Part shown: one piece after another, positions 7,662-15,618 of the stretch
Layout of the letters: the number at the start of each line of letters is the position of its first letter
Numbering within the stretch: the first letter of the stretch is position 1
From: an uncultured Sphingomonadales bacterium
GTDB lineage: Bacteria; Pseudomonadota; Alphaproteobacteria; Sphingomonadales; Sphingomonadaceae
Direction of reading: 5' to 3'
DNA length: 36,226 nt
NCBI GenBank assembly: GCA_903911985.1
Contig: CAIWFP010000043.1
Location: 1-36,226 of the forward strand
Translations under genes and position numbers: made by a program
The notes under the pieces: generated by a model
Told to the model about the DNA's origin: nothing
The model's input: only the letters and a program-made list of their open reading frames with translations
Databases searched by the model: none

Positions 7662-8705
7662 ATGAATGCGACCGCATCAGCGGCAAACGAGCCTTTCCAA
7701 CTGTTTAAGCGCGCTGGCAGCGCCAAATGGTGGGTCAGGTTCAGCGTCAAGGGGCAAGGCCAGATCAGACTGAGCCTCGCCACCGACGACGAGGCGCAGG
7801 CCCGACGCAAAGCCCAGGAACAGTGGTTCGAAGCGAACTATCGGGCAAAGCAGGGCATCACTGCCGTCGGCAAAAACTTCGCGCAGGTAGCCGAGGAATT
7901 TATCGAACAGGTTGAGCGCGAGGCCGAACGCGGCGAGCGCACCAAGGATCAAGGACAACGCTTCCCGGCGTTGATCCGGCGCTACTTCATCCCCTTCTTC
8001 GGCAACCGACCCGTCGATGCGATCACGGATAAGGATGTTTATCGCTATCAGGAGTGGCGCAAATCGTACTGGACCACCGGCCCCGGCAAGGACATCCAGT
8101 TCATCGAATACAAGCGCGGCGGCAAAATGCTCCGCCGCCCGGTCGGTGACATGCGCCGCCTGTCCAGCCTCAGCAGCCAGCGCAGCGAAGCCGTCGTACT
8201 GCGCCAGCTCTTCCGACAAGCCGCTCGTTGGGGGCACATCAAGCAAAGCTCGATCCCGGAAGTTGATGCGCCGAAGGTGCCACCCTCTGCCCGGCCCAGC
8301 TTCGATTACGAAGAATTCCAGCGCCTCAGCGAAATCAGCCTCAAGCGTTTGGCCGATACCGATGTGAATGGCCACGTTCGCCGCGACCGAACGGTTCTGC
8401 ATTGCTTCATGATGATCGCCGTGTTCACCGGGATGCGCCCAACCGAACTCAAGCGTTTGTGTTGGGGAAATCTTCGCGGCTATCGCGAAACACGCCAGCG
8501 CCCGATTGGCGAGCGCGACATCACCATCCGCGCACATGGCAAGGGCAAGTCGCGTGAATTTATCCCGCAGCAAGGCTGCATCCCGTGGTTCGACATGCTC
8601 TGGCAACTCTGGATCGAAGCGCAAGGCGTTGAGCCGACTGATGACGACGCCGTGTTCGCTGGCGAGGACGGCAAGCGCATCGGCACCTTTCGCAAGGGCC
8701 TGTGA
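7662..8705 (+). pseudogene. Tyrosine integrase, C-terminally truncated by an IS element
   Basis: A phage/island-type tyrosine recombinase. Visible are an N-terminal arm-binding part (WWVRFSVKGQGQIRLSL), a SAM-like core-binding domain (FAQVAEEFIEQV to the PFFGNRPVDAIT strand) and the start of the catalytic domain with Arg259 in TGMRPTEL and the lysine in AHGKGKSREF (294/296). The reading frame ends after RKGL at residue 347. The expected HxxR box and nucleophilic Tyr are missing, so it should be inactive. The stop TGA (8703-8705) is the first three bases of the IS-type end TGAAGTGGCCCGG. The ATG is preceded by AGGGG about 13 bases upstream. Placed next to tRNA-Phe, it marks an island that probably can no longer excise by itself. 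Confidence 0.9.
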
Positions 8706-8760
8706 AGTGGCCCGGTATTTCCGACAGGTTGGCGGCTGAAATAAGCTCTCCAGCCTGATG

Positions 8761-9434
8761 TTACGCCGCCAGTTTGGTTTTCAGATCAGGTGGGGCATGC
8801 CCCACCTGATCTGAAAAATCGATTTGCTCATATGCCTCGGTAGGGGTTCGTCCCGCAAGGGTCGAATGTGGACGGTGGTTGTTGTAATAATCAAACCATC
8901 GACCCACCCCGTTGCGCAGGTCGGAGCCGGTCTCGAAATCGTTCAGGTAGACGCACTCGTACTTGAGCGATCGCCACAGCCGCTCGATGAAGACGTTGTC
9001 CATCCAGCGGCCACGACCATCCATGCTGATCTTGATATTGGCGGCCTGCAGTACGCCTGTAAACGCGAAACCGGTGAATTGACTGCCTTGATCGGTGTTG
9101 AAAATCTCTGGCTTGCCGTAGCGTGCTAGGGCCTCCTTCAGTGCCTCCACGCAAAAGCCGACATCCATCGTATTCGACACCCGCCAGGCTAGAACTTTGC
9201 GGGTGGCCCAGTCCATGATCGCGACCAAATAGAGAAATCCCCGCCGCATGGGCAGGTACGTAATGTCGGTACACCAGACGTGGTTAGGCCGCGTGATCGC
9301 CAATTTACGCAGCAAATACGGGTAGATCCGGTGCTCCGGGTGCGGATCGCTGGTCCGTGGGCGCTGATAAATCGCCGCAAGACCCATCTTGGCCATCAAG
9401 CGTCGCACGCGGTGGCGACCAACCTCATTGGACT
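8761..9434 (-). pseudogene. IS3-family transposase OrfB, 5' truncated (remnant A)
   Basis: The DDE integrase core of an IS3-type transposase is visible. It runs from NEVGRHRVRRLMAKMGLAA through the first Asp in WCTDITYLPM, the second in FNTDQGSQF and the Glu in IERLWRSLKYE, to YYNNHRPHSTLAGRTPTEA. The catalytic triad is therefore intact. The normal N-terminal portion and the orfA partner (frameshift-linked helix-turn-helix protein) are absent, so the reading enters from the adjoining element. The first ATG is at 9408, but homology continues upstream to about 9425. The last codons contain a 40-bp perfect palindrome. It is not expected to transpose alone. Confidence 0.88.
8778..8817. repeat. 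Perfect 40-bp palindrome inside transposase A
   Basis: Reading outward from the centre (8797/8798), every base from 8778 to 8817 is complementary. The core is AGGTGGGGCATGCCCCACCT, with TTTTCAGATC outside on the left and GATCTGAAAA on the right. It lies in the last 20 codons of the orfB remnant. It could form a cruciform in DNA or a 20-bp hairpin in RNA. It ends in an A-run on the right, which is a T-run when read leftward from the other arm, so it may work as a terminator in both directions. Confidence 0.9.
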
Positions 9435-9720
9435 TGTGACGGTTTTGTGCCGGTCACCTATTTCACTATGCCACCTTGGCTTCGAATGCGAGCGGGCTGA
9501 TGCCGCCCAGATATGAATGGCGCCTACGCGGATTGTAGAAGCCGTTGATGTACTGAAAGATGGCGGTCTCGGCCTGGCGGCGGGTTGGCCAATTCTGGCG
9601 CCAGAGCACTTCGGCCTTCAGACTTTTGAAGAACGTCTCGACCGCTGCATTGTCATAGCAGTTGCCCTTGCCTGACATGGACGGGACCAGCTTGTGGGCC
9701 TGCAGCTTCTTCTGGAAGTC
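9435..9720 (-). mobile_element. IS3-family element remnant B
   Basis: A second, different IS3-type remnant begins at an IS-like end (TGTGACGGTTTTGTGCC, from 9435) and is fused at about 9720 to the nirB fragment. Only the last ~80 codons of its orfB remain. Its left end abuts remnant A, suggesting B inserted in or next to A, after which a deletion removed the rest of B together with most of nirB. Confidence 0.72.
9466..9720 (-). pseudogene. IS3-family transposase OrfB, C-terminal fragment (remnant B)
   Basis: Only the C-terminal ~80 residues are recognisable: SMSGKGNCYDNAAVETFFK carrying the catalytic Glu, then a Trp-Pro-Thr-Arg-Arg segment, and finally RRRHSYLGGISPLAFEAK before a TAG stop. 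The two catalytic Asp residues are gone. The open frame continues upstream to 10023, but that part is antisense to the nirB fragment and is not transposase. Sequence differs from remnant A, so the two come from different IS types. Confidence 0.88.
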
Positions 9721-10080
9721 GTAGGCGGCAATGGCGGGATCAAGCTGCGCGGCACCGACCTGTTGTGCAAAGTCGTTACCGAGGCCGAGGTGTTGGAGGT
9801 GTGCACCGCATTCATCCAGCTTTACCGCGAACAGGCCTATTATCTGGAACGCACCGCGCCGTGGATTGAACGGGTCGGGCTGGAAACGGTCAAGGCGGCG
9901 CTGTTCGAAGATGCCGGGTCGGTGGCACGGCTGGCCGCCGCGTTTCGCCATTCGCAAAGTTTCATGCAACACGATCCGTGGGCCCGGCTCGCCGCCGGGG
10001 CAGACGCCGAACTGCACCAGCATCTGGCCGAGGTGCGACCCAATCCTGCATCCGCCGTCATCATGGATGGCGCCAAGTGA
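9721..10080 (+). pseudogene. nirB: Nitrite reductase large subunit NirB, C-terminal fragment
   Basis: The last ~119 residues of the NADH-dependent assimilatory nitrite reductase large subunit are visible: VGGNGGIKLRGTDLLCKV, then YYLERTAPWIERVGLE and SQSFMQHDPWA, all typical of the NirB C-terminus. The FAD, NADH, [4Fe-4S] and siroheme domains (about 700 residues) are absent, replaced by IS remnant B. There is no start codon or promoter of its own. The stop overlaps the GTG start of nirD. It cannot make a working enzyme. Confidence 0.88.
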
Positions 10081-10457
10081 TCGGCGACTGGCTTGACATC
10101 GGCCCGGTGGGTCAGATCAGTCCCGGCATTGCGCGCACGCTGCCCGTTCGTGGATCCGATGGCAAGCTCGTCCACGAAATCACCATTTTCCATACCATCG
10201 ACAACCATTTCTATACGTTGATCAACCACTGCCGGCACAAGGCCGGGCCGCTCAGCCAGGGCATTGTCCACGGCGCGGTGGTCACCTGCCCGCTGCACGG
10301 CTGGAACATCTCGCTCAAATCGGGTGAGGCGCTGGGCGAAGACAAGGGCTGCGTGCCGACCATCCCGCTGAAAGTGGATGCCGGGCGCATTTACCTGCTG
10401 CGCTATGCGGTGATGGGGACACACCCGCGTGCGCCCCACCCGACCGATGTAGACTGA
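10077..10457 (+). CDS. nirD: Nitrite reductase small subunit NirD (Rieske-type)
   Basis: NirD is the small partner of NirB in reduction of nitrite to ammonia. The 126-residue product has the Rieske-like pattern C-R-H near NHCRHKAGPLSQG and C-P-L-H in VTCPLHGWNISL, as in the NirD branch that keeps the cluster ligands. The GTG start overlaps the nirB stop (GTGA), the usual nirBD coupling. Since nirB is reduced to a fragment and its promoter is gone, nirD is an orphan that is probably not usefully expressed. Its last residues (THPRAPHPTDVD) run into a palindrome-like element also seen at 26748. Confidence 0.88.
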   Translation: MIGDWLDIGPVGQISPGIARTLPVRGSDGKLVHEITIFHTIDNHFYTLINHCRHKAGPLSQGIVHGAVVTCPLHGWNISLKSGEALGEDKGCVPTIPLKVDAGRIYLLRYAVMGTHPRAPHPTDVD

Positions 10458-10488
10458 GGTGGAGCGCCGGGCCTGAACCGCCCCACCT
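10457..10488. terminator. Possible hairpin between convergent nirD and receptor genes
   Basis: AGGTGGAGCG (10457-10466) can pair with CGCCCCACCT (10479-10488), leaving one mismatch in ten and a 12-base loop. It begins at the nirD stop and faces the end of the leftward receptor gene, so a shared terminator is plausible. There is no clear T-run. An alternative pairing with GCCCCACC at 10433-10440 inside nirD also exists. Confidence 0.35.
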
Positions 10489-10559
10489 GCCAATTTCGCG
10501 CTCACAAGACCTGCAAATGCGCGCAACCGGCCCGATAAAATCGCGGCGCGCGCGCGGCG

Positions 10560-13025
10560 TCAGCGGACCTTGAAACTGACCGTTACACCATACGTGGCAG
10601 GCAGGCCGGCGTAGCGCGATGTAAAGTCGAAGCCGGTGCGGACGTTATTCCAGTAATATTTGTTGAGCACGTTCTTGCCCCAGAACAGCACCCTCCAGCT
10701 TTCATCCTCGGGCCCATAGCCAAGCCGCGCATCAAGCGTGGCATAAGCGTTGGTGGTAAACGGATGGACCAGCCCCGGCAGGACACGGTTGGCAGGCGAT
10801 GCGGGAACAACGATGCCCGCTCCACCCGGGGTGGTGTCGGATTGCGAACGGCCCGCTACGGTGAACCCGACGAACGGCCCGCCGCGCGCCTTGCCATTCA
10901 ATCGGTAATCGGCACTGAAAGTGTAATTCCAGTGCGGTGCAAACGGCAACGCACTGCCAGCGAAATTGGTTTGCTGGCCCAGGGTGTCGGTGCCGGTATA
11001 TTCGGTGACCTTCGTATCAAGATAGGTGACTGCCGCGTTCAGCGCCAGGCCGGGGGTCGGCCGGACCGACAGGTCACCCTCCAATCCGAAGATATGCGAT
11101 TTTGGCACGTTGGTCAGCACGTCGAGCGTGCCAAACACCGGGTCCTGCAATTTGCCCAGCACCTGCTTGTTGCCATAGTCATAATAGAACACTGCCGCGT
11201 TCAACTGCGCCTTTTTGTCCCACAGGCCGAGCTTTACGCCGCCTTCAAACGCCAGCACGGTTTCCTGCCGGGCGGGCGCATATTGCGATGTCGTCGATGC
11301 CGCAAGATTGGGAAAGCTGCCCGCCTTGTACCCGCGCGATGCATTGACATAGACCAGCGCGTTGCTGTCGATGCTGTAATTGGCACCTGCGGTCCAACTG
11401 AGGTTGTGTTCGTCAAGCGTCCCCTGTGTCGGGGCCAGGCTGGGCTGGAATCCGGTCAGAACGCCGCCGGTAAAGGCCGGCGTTTCGGCATAGCAGCGCT
11501 GGTTATAGGGTGCGCCACCGGCCGCCGCGTTGGCCAGCCAATGGGCATTGCCACCACCGCTGAAAGCATTGGTCAGCGCGCCGCCAAGCCAATCGAACAG
11601 CGTGTTGATCAACCCGTCACCATCATCAAATCCGCAGATGCCGGCATTGTTTTTGCTTTGTGTATAGCGCAGGCCGCCTTTCAGCGTGAATTCTGGCGTC
11701 ACCTTGTATTCGGTATTGCCGAAAACCGCATAGTTTACGATTTTCTGTGTTTCGATCGTTGCGCCACGGGTGATGTTGAAAAACCCTGGGTTGCTGTTGG
11801 AATCATCGGCGTAGGTGTTGTCCTGAATTTCAAAGGTCTTGCTGTTTTCATAGTTGCCGCCGACGATCCAGTGCAGCGCCGAACCATTGGTGTTGGCCAC
11901 GCGCAATTCCTGGTTGAACGACCGGATCGTGCCGTTGTTGACCGCGATGTCAGCGACATTCAGCGACGACCCATCCGAATCGACTATCTGCGACTGCTTG
12001 AAATCGATGTACGACGTCAGCGAAGTGACCGTGATCGCGTCGGTCAGCTTAAGGTCTGTGCGCAGCGCCGCCTGATAGAACGTGCGGCTGCTTTGCGGCG
12101 CAGTGGCAGAGGTCCAGTCGGCCGAGCGTGGATTGGCATCCGGGAATGGATAGGCCAGTTCCTGCGCCTTCACGTTGGCGGGGCTTTGCGGGAACAGCGC
12201 GATGAATTGGCCGGCCTGCGGCTGCGATGAATCGTGCCATGCGTTCAGGTTCAGCGCAAATTTCAGAGTCGAGCTGGCATCCCAGTCAAGCAGCAGGCGG
12301 CCTGCGACATAGCTGGTTTTGCCATTGCGGTCCTGCGGGTGGGTCTTTGCAATCTGCCAGCCGTCGGAATTTTCACCATCGACCGCGACCCGCGCGCGCA
12401 ACGTGGTGGACAGGGGCACGTTGATATAGGCGTTGGCGTGGATATCGCTGAAACGGCCGAGCGACAGATTGCCGCCGGTTTCAAAATGATCCACCGGTTT
12501 GGCGGCGATGTTGTTGATCGCACCCCCGGTCGAATTTTCGCCAAAGAGAGTCCCCTGCGGCCCCTTCAGCACTTCGATCTGCTGCAGGTCATACGACGAA
12601 TGGCTTGCCAGCACCGGAAACGGCAGCGGCACCTGGTCGATATACACGCTGACTGCCGGATAAACGCCCAGCGAGCTGTCGTTGTAGCCGACGCCGCGCA
12701 GCGTGAGAATCGGAGTGTTGGTCGACGAATGGGCGAATTCCAGGCCGGGCACCGCTGCGGCGATATCCTGGATAGTGTTGATCCCGCGCGATCTGATAGC
12801 GTCACCGGACAGGGCGGTAATGGTTGACCCGACTTTGTTGAGTCGTTCTTCGCGCTTGTTGGCGGTGACGATGATTTCAGCCGGGCTGTTTGCTGATGCA
12901 TCAGCCGGTTGTGCCTCCGTGCCGGCTGCTGCGGCCTGGGCATGGGCGTCAACCGCCAGCAGAGGTGAAGACAGTGTTACAGACGTTGCACAAAGCAATG
13001 CAACCTTCACAAAACCAGCATTCAT
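10560..13025 (-). CDS. TonB-dependent outer-membrane receptor (paralogue 1)
   Basis: This is an outer-membrane importer using TonB energy. The 821-residue product has a signal peptide ending near AHAQA, a TonB-box region EIIVTANKREERL, a plug domain (IQDIAAAVPGLEF, LTLRGVGYNDSSLGVYP, IEVLKGPQGTLFGENSTGGA) and a barrel finishing in TVSFKVR. The ATG at 13025 follows a GGGGGATT ribosome site and is preferred over one 6 codons upstream. It is closely similar along its length to the receptor at 19526-21952, sharing segments such as GVYPAVSVY and PLPFPVLASHS. It is divergent from the CitE-CoA-transferase operon across ~410 bp, so it is probably co-regulated and imports the substrate of that operon. 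Confidence 0.93.
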   Translation of the reverse strand: MNAGFVKVALLCATSVTLSSPLLAVDAHAQAAAAGTEAQPADASANSPAEIIVTANKREERLNKVGSTITALSGDAIRSRGINTIQDIAAAVPGLEFAHSSTNTPILTLRGVGYNDSSLGVYPAVSVYIDQVPLPFPVLASHSSYDLQQIEVLKGPQGTLFGENSTGGAINNIAAKPVDHFETGGNLSLGRFSDIHANAYINVPLSTTLRARVAVDGENSDGWQIAKTHPQDRNGKTSYVAGRLLLDWDASSTLKFALNLNAWHDSSQPQAGQFIALFPQSPANVKAQELAYPFPDANPRSADWTSATAPQSSRTFYQAALRTDLKLTDAITVTSLTSYIDFKQSQIVDSDGSSLNVADIAVNNGTIRSFNQELRVANTNGSALHWIVGGNYENSKTFEIQDNTYADDSNSNPGFFNITRGATIETQKIVNYAVFGNTEYKVTPEFTLKGGLRYTQSKNNAGICGFDDGDGLINTLFDWLGGALTNAFSGGGNAHWLANAAAGGAPYNQRCYAETPAFTGGVLTGFQPSLAPTQGTLDEHNLSWTAGANYSIDSNALVYVNASRGYKAGSFPNLAASTTSQYAPARQETVLAFEGGVKLGLWDKKAQLNAAVFYYDYGNKQVLGKLQDPVFGTLDVLTNVPKSHIFGLEGDLSVRPTPGLALNAAVTYLDTKVTEYTGTDTLGQQTNFAGSALPFAPHWNYTFSADYRLNGKARGGPFVGFTVAGRSQSDTTPGGAGIVVPASPANRVLPGLVHPFTTNAYATLDARLGYGPEDESWRVLFWGKNVLNKYYWNNVRTGFDFTSRYAGLPATYGVTVSFKVR

Positions 13026-13439
13026 TTGGTAATCCCCCAGCAAATTTCTTTATTTCGGCGTAAGCGCAAGACATAAGCTGCAAACGCATACCCAACTGTG
13101 CGCAATAATAGAGCGTTGAATTATCCTGACTATCAGATGTTTTAAATGAATTGATCTGTTAAATTGATCAATAATGTCGAATTTTAGCGCAGGACGCGAC
13201 CGCGGAATCCGTCTCTCTGCCCGGGCCGTGCGGCGGCATTGTTTTCGGGCCATAGCCGACAACATCGGCCTGAGAGGCTTGCGCAATGCCGTTTTGATGT
13301 CGCTGCGATGGCCTGGTCACCGGCACGGGGTCGGATCGCTGATTTATAGAAAATATCGATAGATACGTTCAGACTTCGCCATTGTTTGAAGCGCGCGGGT
13401 CAGTGAAAGAACAGCGGACCAAACAGAGGTATGCTGACA
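13026..13439. promoter_or_regulatory. Divergent promoter region, receptor / CitE operon
   Basis: This ~410-bp gap separates two gene sets reading apart and should hold both promoters. It contains ATTGATC twice, 13 bp apart (13150-13156 and 13163-13169), the second within the perfect palindrome ATTGATCAAT (13163-13172). GATTTAT, a motif recurring upstream of other cluster operons, is at 13341-13347. Short open frames here show no recognisable protein. No assured -35/-10 pair could be assigned by eye. Two LysR regulators in the cluster are candidates to bind here. Confidence 0.5.
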
Positions 13440-14393
13440 ATGTCTGATAAATCCATGGGATCTGATGCTGGCACTCGGTTCCGGCTGCAACGATCAGAGC
13501 TCGCGGTACCAGCAACGTCCCTGCCTTTTTTCGAAAAGGCGGCACGCGGGCCGGCGGATTCGCTGTTTCTGGATTTGGAGGACGCGGTCGCGCCACAGCG
13601 CCGGGATGAGGCGCGCGAAAATGCAGTGCGTGCGCTTAATGATATCGATTGGGGAACCAAGACGGTGTCGGTCCGGGTCAATGGCTTGGGCACTCGCTGG
13701 GCCCTTGCCGATATTCTGGCGGTGGCGCGCTGCCCGCGGCTGGACATGATCCTGCTGCCCAAAGTGGAAACCGCCGGCGACGTGGTGTTTCTTGACCGGC
13801 TGTTGACCGGGCTGGAACTGGAACTGCCGCGCCAGCGCCCGCTCGGCATCGAAATCCTGATCGAGACCACCAAGGGCCTCGCCAATGTAGAGGCAATCGC
13901 CGCCTCTTCGCCCCGGCTGGAAGGGATCATTTTTGGCGTGGGCGATTATTCGATCGAGCTGGAAAATTTTGACACTGTGTTCGGTGCGCCCAACCCCGAA
14001 TACCAGGTCGCAGGCGCACAGGGTGACCAGTGGCACTTTGCGCTGGCACGGATCGCCAATGCCTGCCGCGCCTATGGCTTGCGCCCGATCGACGGGCCAT
14101 TCACCAACTATGGCGATCCCGATGCCTATCGCGCCAGCGCCATCCGCGCGCGCGCACTGGGTTTCGAAGGCAAATGGGCGATCCACCCCAGCCAGGTGGC
14201 GATCGCCAACGACGTGTTCACGCCCAGCGCTGCGCAAATCGCCTGGGCACGCGATATCGCGGCCAAAATGGATGCGGCGGCCGAAGAGGGCAAAGGCGCC
14301 ATCGGCTTTGAAGGCGTGCTGATCGATCGGGCTCACGTCCTGCTTTCGGGCAAGATCCTGCGCCGCGCGCGGCTTGCCGGGCTGGAGTCCTGA
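13440..14393 (+). CDS. CitE-like (HpcH/HpaI family) acyl-CoA lyase
   Basis: This family cleaves or forms malyl-CoA, beta-methylmalyl-CoA, citramalyl-CoA or citryl-type thioesters by a magnesium-dependent aldol reaction in a TIM barrel. The ~317-residue product shows RSELAVPATS at the N-terminus, FLDLEDAVAP (metal/substrate site), ILLPKVETAGD, the conserved glutamate in IEILIETTKGL, GVGDYSIEL and WAIHPSQV near the C-terminus. The spacing and the long C-terminal lid resemble malyl-/methylmalyl-CoA lyases. The ATG at 13440 lies 10 bases after an AGAGG site. An ATG at 13431 is too close to that site. It is the first gene of a five-gene run, and the CoA-transferase follows two bases after its stop. 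The substrate is not determinable. Confidence 0.88.
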   Translation: MSDKSMGSDAGTRFRLQRSELAVPATSLPFFEKAARGPADSLFLDLEDAVAPQRRDEARENAVRALNDIDWGTKTVSVRVNGLGTRWALADILAVARCPRLDMILLPKVETAGDVVFLDRLLTGLELELPRQRPLGIEILIETTKGLANVEAIAASSPRLEGIIFGVGDYSIELENFDTVFGAPNPEYQVAGAQGDQWHFALARIANACRAYGLRPIDGPFTNYGDPDAYRASAIRARALGFEGKWAIHPSQVAIANDVFTPSAAQIAWARDIAAKMDAAAEEGKGAIGFEGVLIDRAHVLLSGKILRRARLAGLES

Positions 14394-14395
14394 TC

Positions 14396-15592
14396 ATGGC
14401 CGGGCCGCTTGAAGGTATTCGCGTGCTCGACATCGCCACGTTTGTGGCTGCGCCGTTCTGCGGCACGATCATGGCCGAATTTGGTGCCGAGGTGATCAAG
14501 ATCGAACAGCCGGGCGAAGGCGATTCACTGCGCCGGTTCGGCACGATGACCGACAGCGGCGACACGCTGGTGTGGCTGAGCGAGGCGCGCAACAAGAAAT
14601 CGGTAACGCTGGACTTGCGCACCCCCGAAGGCGCCGCCATGTTCCGCCAGTTGGTGGCAAAGGCGGACGTGGTGCTGGAAAATTTCCGGCCGGGCACGAT
14701 GGAAAAATGGGGCCTGGGCTATGCCGCGCTGGCCGAAATCAACCCCCGGCTGGTGATGCTGCAGGTCAGTGCCTATGGCCAGACCGGTCCGCTGCGTGAC
14801 AAGCCCGGGTTTGCCCGCATCGCCCATGCGTTCAGCGGCCTGGCCTATCTGGCGGGTGAACCCGGCCGACCGCCGGTGGTGCCGGGATCGACCTCGCTCG
14901 CCGATTACATGTCGGGGCTGTTTGGCGCGGTGGGCGTGCTGATGGCATTGCGCCATGCCGAACGCACCGGCGAAGGCCAGTCGATCGACATTGCGCTGTA
15001 TGAATCAATCTTTCGCGTGCTGGATGAACTGGCGCCGGCCTATGACAAGTTCGGGTATCAGCGCGAACGCATGGGGCCCGATACCGTCAACGTCGTCCCG
15101 CACAGCCATTACGAAACCCGCGACGGCGCCTGGGTGGCGCTGGCCTGTTCCAACGAACGGATGTGGGAACGGCTGTGCAAGGCCATGGCCCGGCCCGACC
15201 TGATCACCGATCCGCGTTATGCCAGCACGCGCCAGCGCGACGCTCACCGTGCCGAGGTCAACGGCATCGTCGCCGACTGGGCGCGCAGCATGGACGCCGA
15301 TGCCCTGTTGGCGGTGTGCGATGCCAACGACGCACCCGCGTCAAAGCTGCTGAACATCGCGGACATTTTTGAAAACCCGCAATATGCCGCGCGCGAAAAC
15401 CTGCGCACGATCGACGACCCGCGGGTTGGCCGGCTGGTGGTGCCGGGGCCGCTGCCGCGCATGTCGCGCACCCCGTCGGAATTGCGCACGGCCGGGCCGG
15501 AACTGGGCAGTTCGAACGCAGACATTTACGGCGAACTGCTCGGCATCGATGCCGACATGCTGGCCGACCTCAAACAACGCCGGATCATCTGA
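14396..15592 (+). CDS. Family III CoA-transferase (CaiB/BaiF)
   Basis: It transfers CoA between a donor thioester and a carboxylic acid through an aspartyl-CoA intermediate. The 398-residue product has the family N-terminus (PLEGIRVLDIATFVAAPFCG), IKIEQPGEGD, NKKSVTLDLRTPEG, ENFRPGTMEKWGLG, and the nucleophile Asp170 in TSLADYMSGLFGAVG. Length is normal for the family. An ATG with GGAG a few bases upstream starts two bases after the lyase gene, so the pair is almost certainly co-translated. This supports a scheme in which an acid is activated here and then cleaved by a neighbouring lyase. The acyl substrate is unknown. Confidence 0.93.
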   Translation: MAGPLEGIRVLDIATFVAAPFCGTIMAEFGAEVIKIEQPGEGDSLRRFGTMTDSGDTLVWLSEARNKKSVTLDLRTPEGAAMFRQLVAKADVVLENFRPGTMEKWGLGYAALAEINPRLVMLQVSAYGQTGPLRDKPGFARIAHAFSGLAYLAGEPGRPPVVPGSTSLADYMSGLFGAVGVLMALRHAERTGEGQSIDIALYESIFRVLDELAPAYDKFGYQRERMGPDTVNVVPHSHYETRDGAWVALACSNERMWERLCKAMARPDLITDPRYASTRQRDAHRAEVNGIVADWARSMDADALLAVCDANDAPASKLLNIADIFENPQYAARENLRTIDDPRVGRLVVPGPLPRMSRTPSELRTAGPELGSSNADIYGELLGIDADMLADLKQRRII

Positions 15593-15618
15593 CCAGGCCC
15601 ATTACGGAGAGTTCACCC

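Larger units (their letters stand above)
8703..9434 (-). mobile_element. IS3-family element remnant A
   Basis: This partial insertion sequence is bounded on the left by an IS3-like terminal sequence (TGAAGTGGCCCGG from 8703) cutting the integrase gene. It carries only the 3' two-thirds of orfB, and its orfA side is missing. The right edge is placed where a second IS-like end (TGTGACGG, from 9435) begins. No target-site duplication can be checked, since the opposite end is lost. Confidence 0.75.

Noticed and set aside
9721..10023. N-terminal extension of transposase B
   Set aside because: The frame stays open, but this part is antisense to nirB sequence (VGGNGGIKLRGTDLLCKV on the other strand) and has no transposase motifs.
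10764..12230. 488-codon rightward frame inside the receptor gene
   Set aside because: Shadow of the TonB-dependent receptor on the opposite strand; no recognisable domain.
13174..13362. Small rightward frame in the divergent promoter region
   Set aside because: No ribosome site of note, no recognisable family, and it sits in a gap expected to be regulatory.
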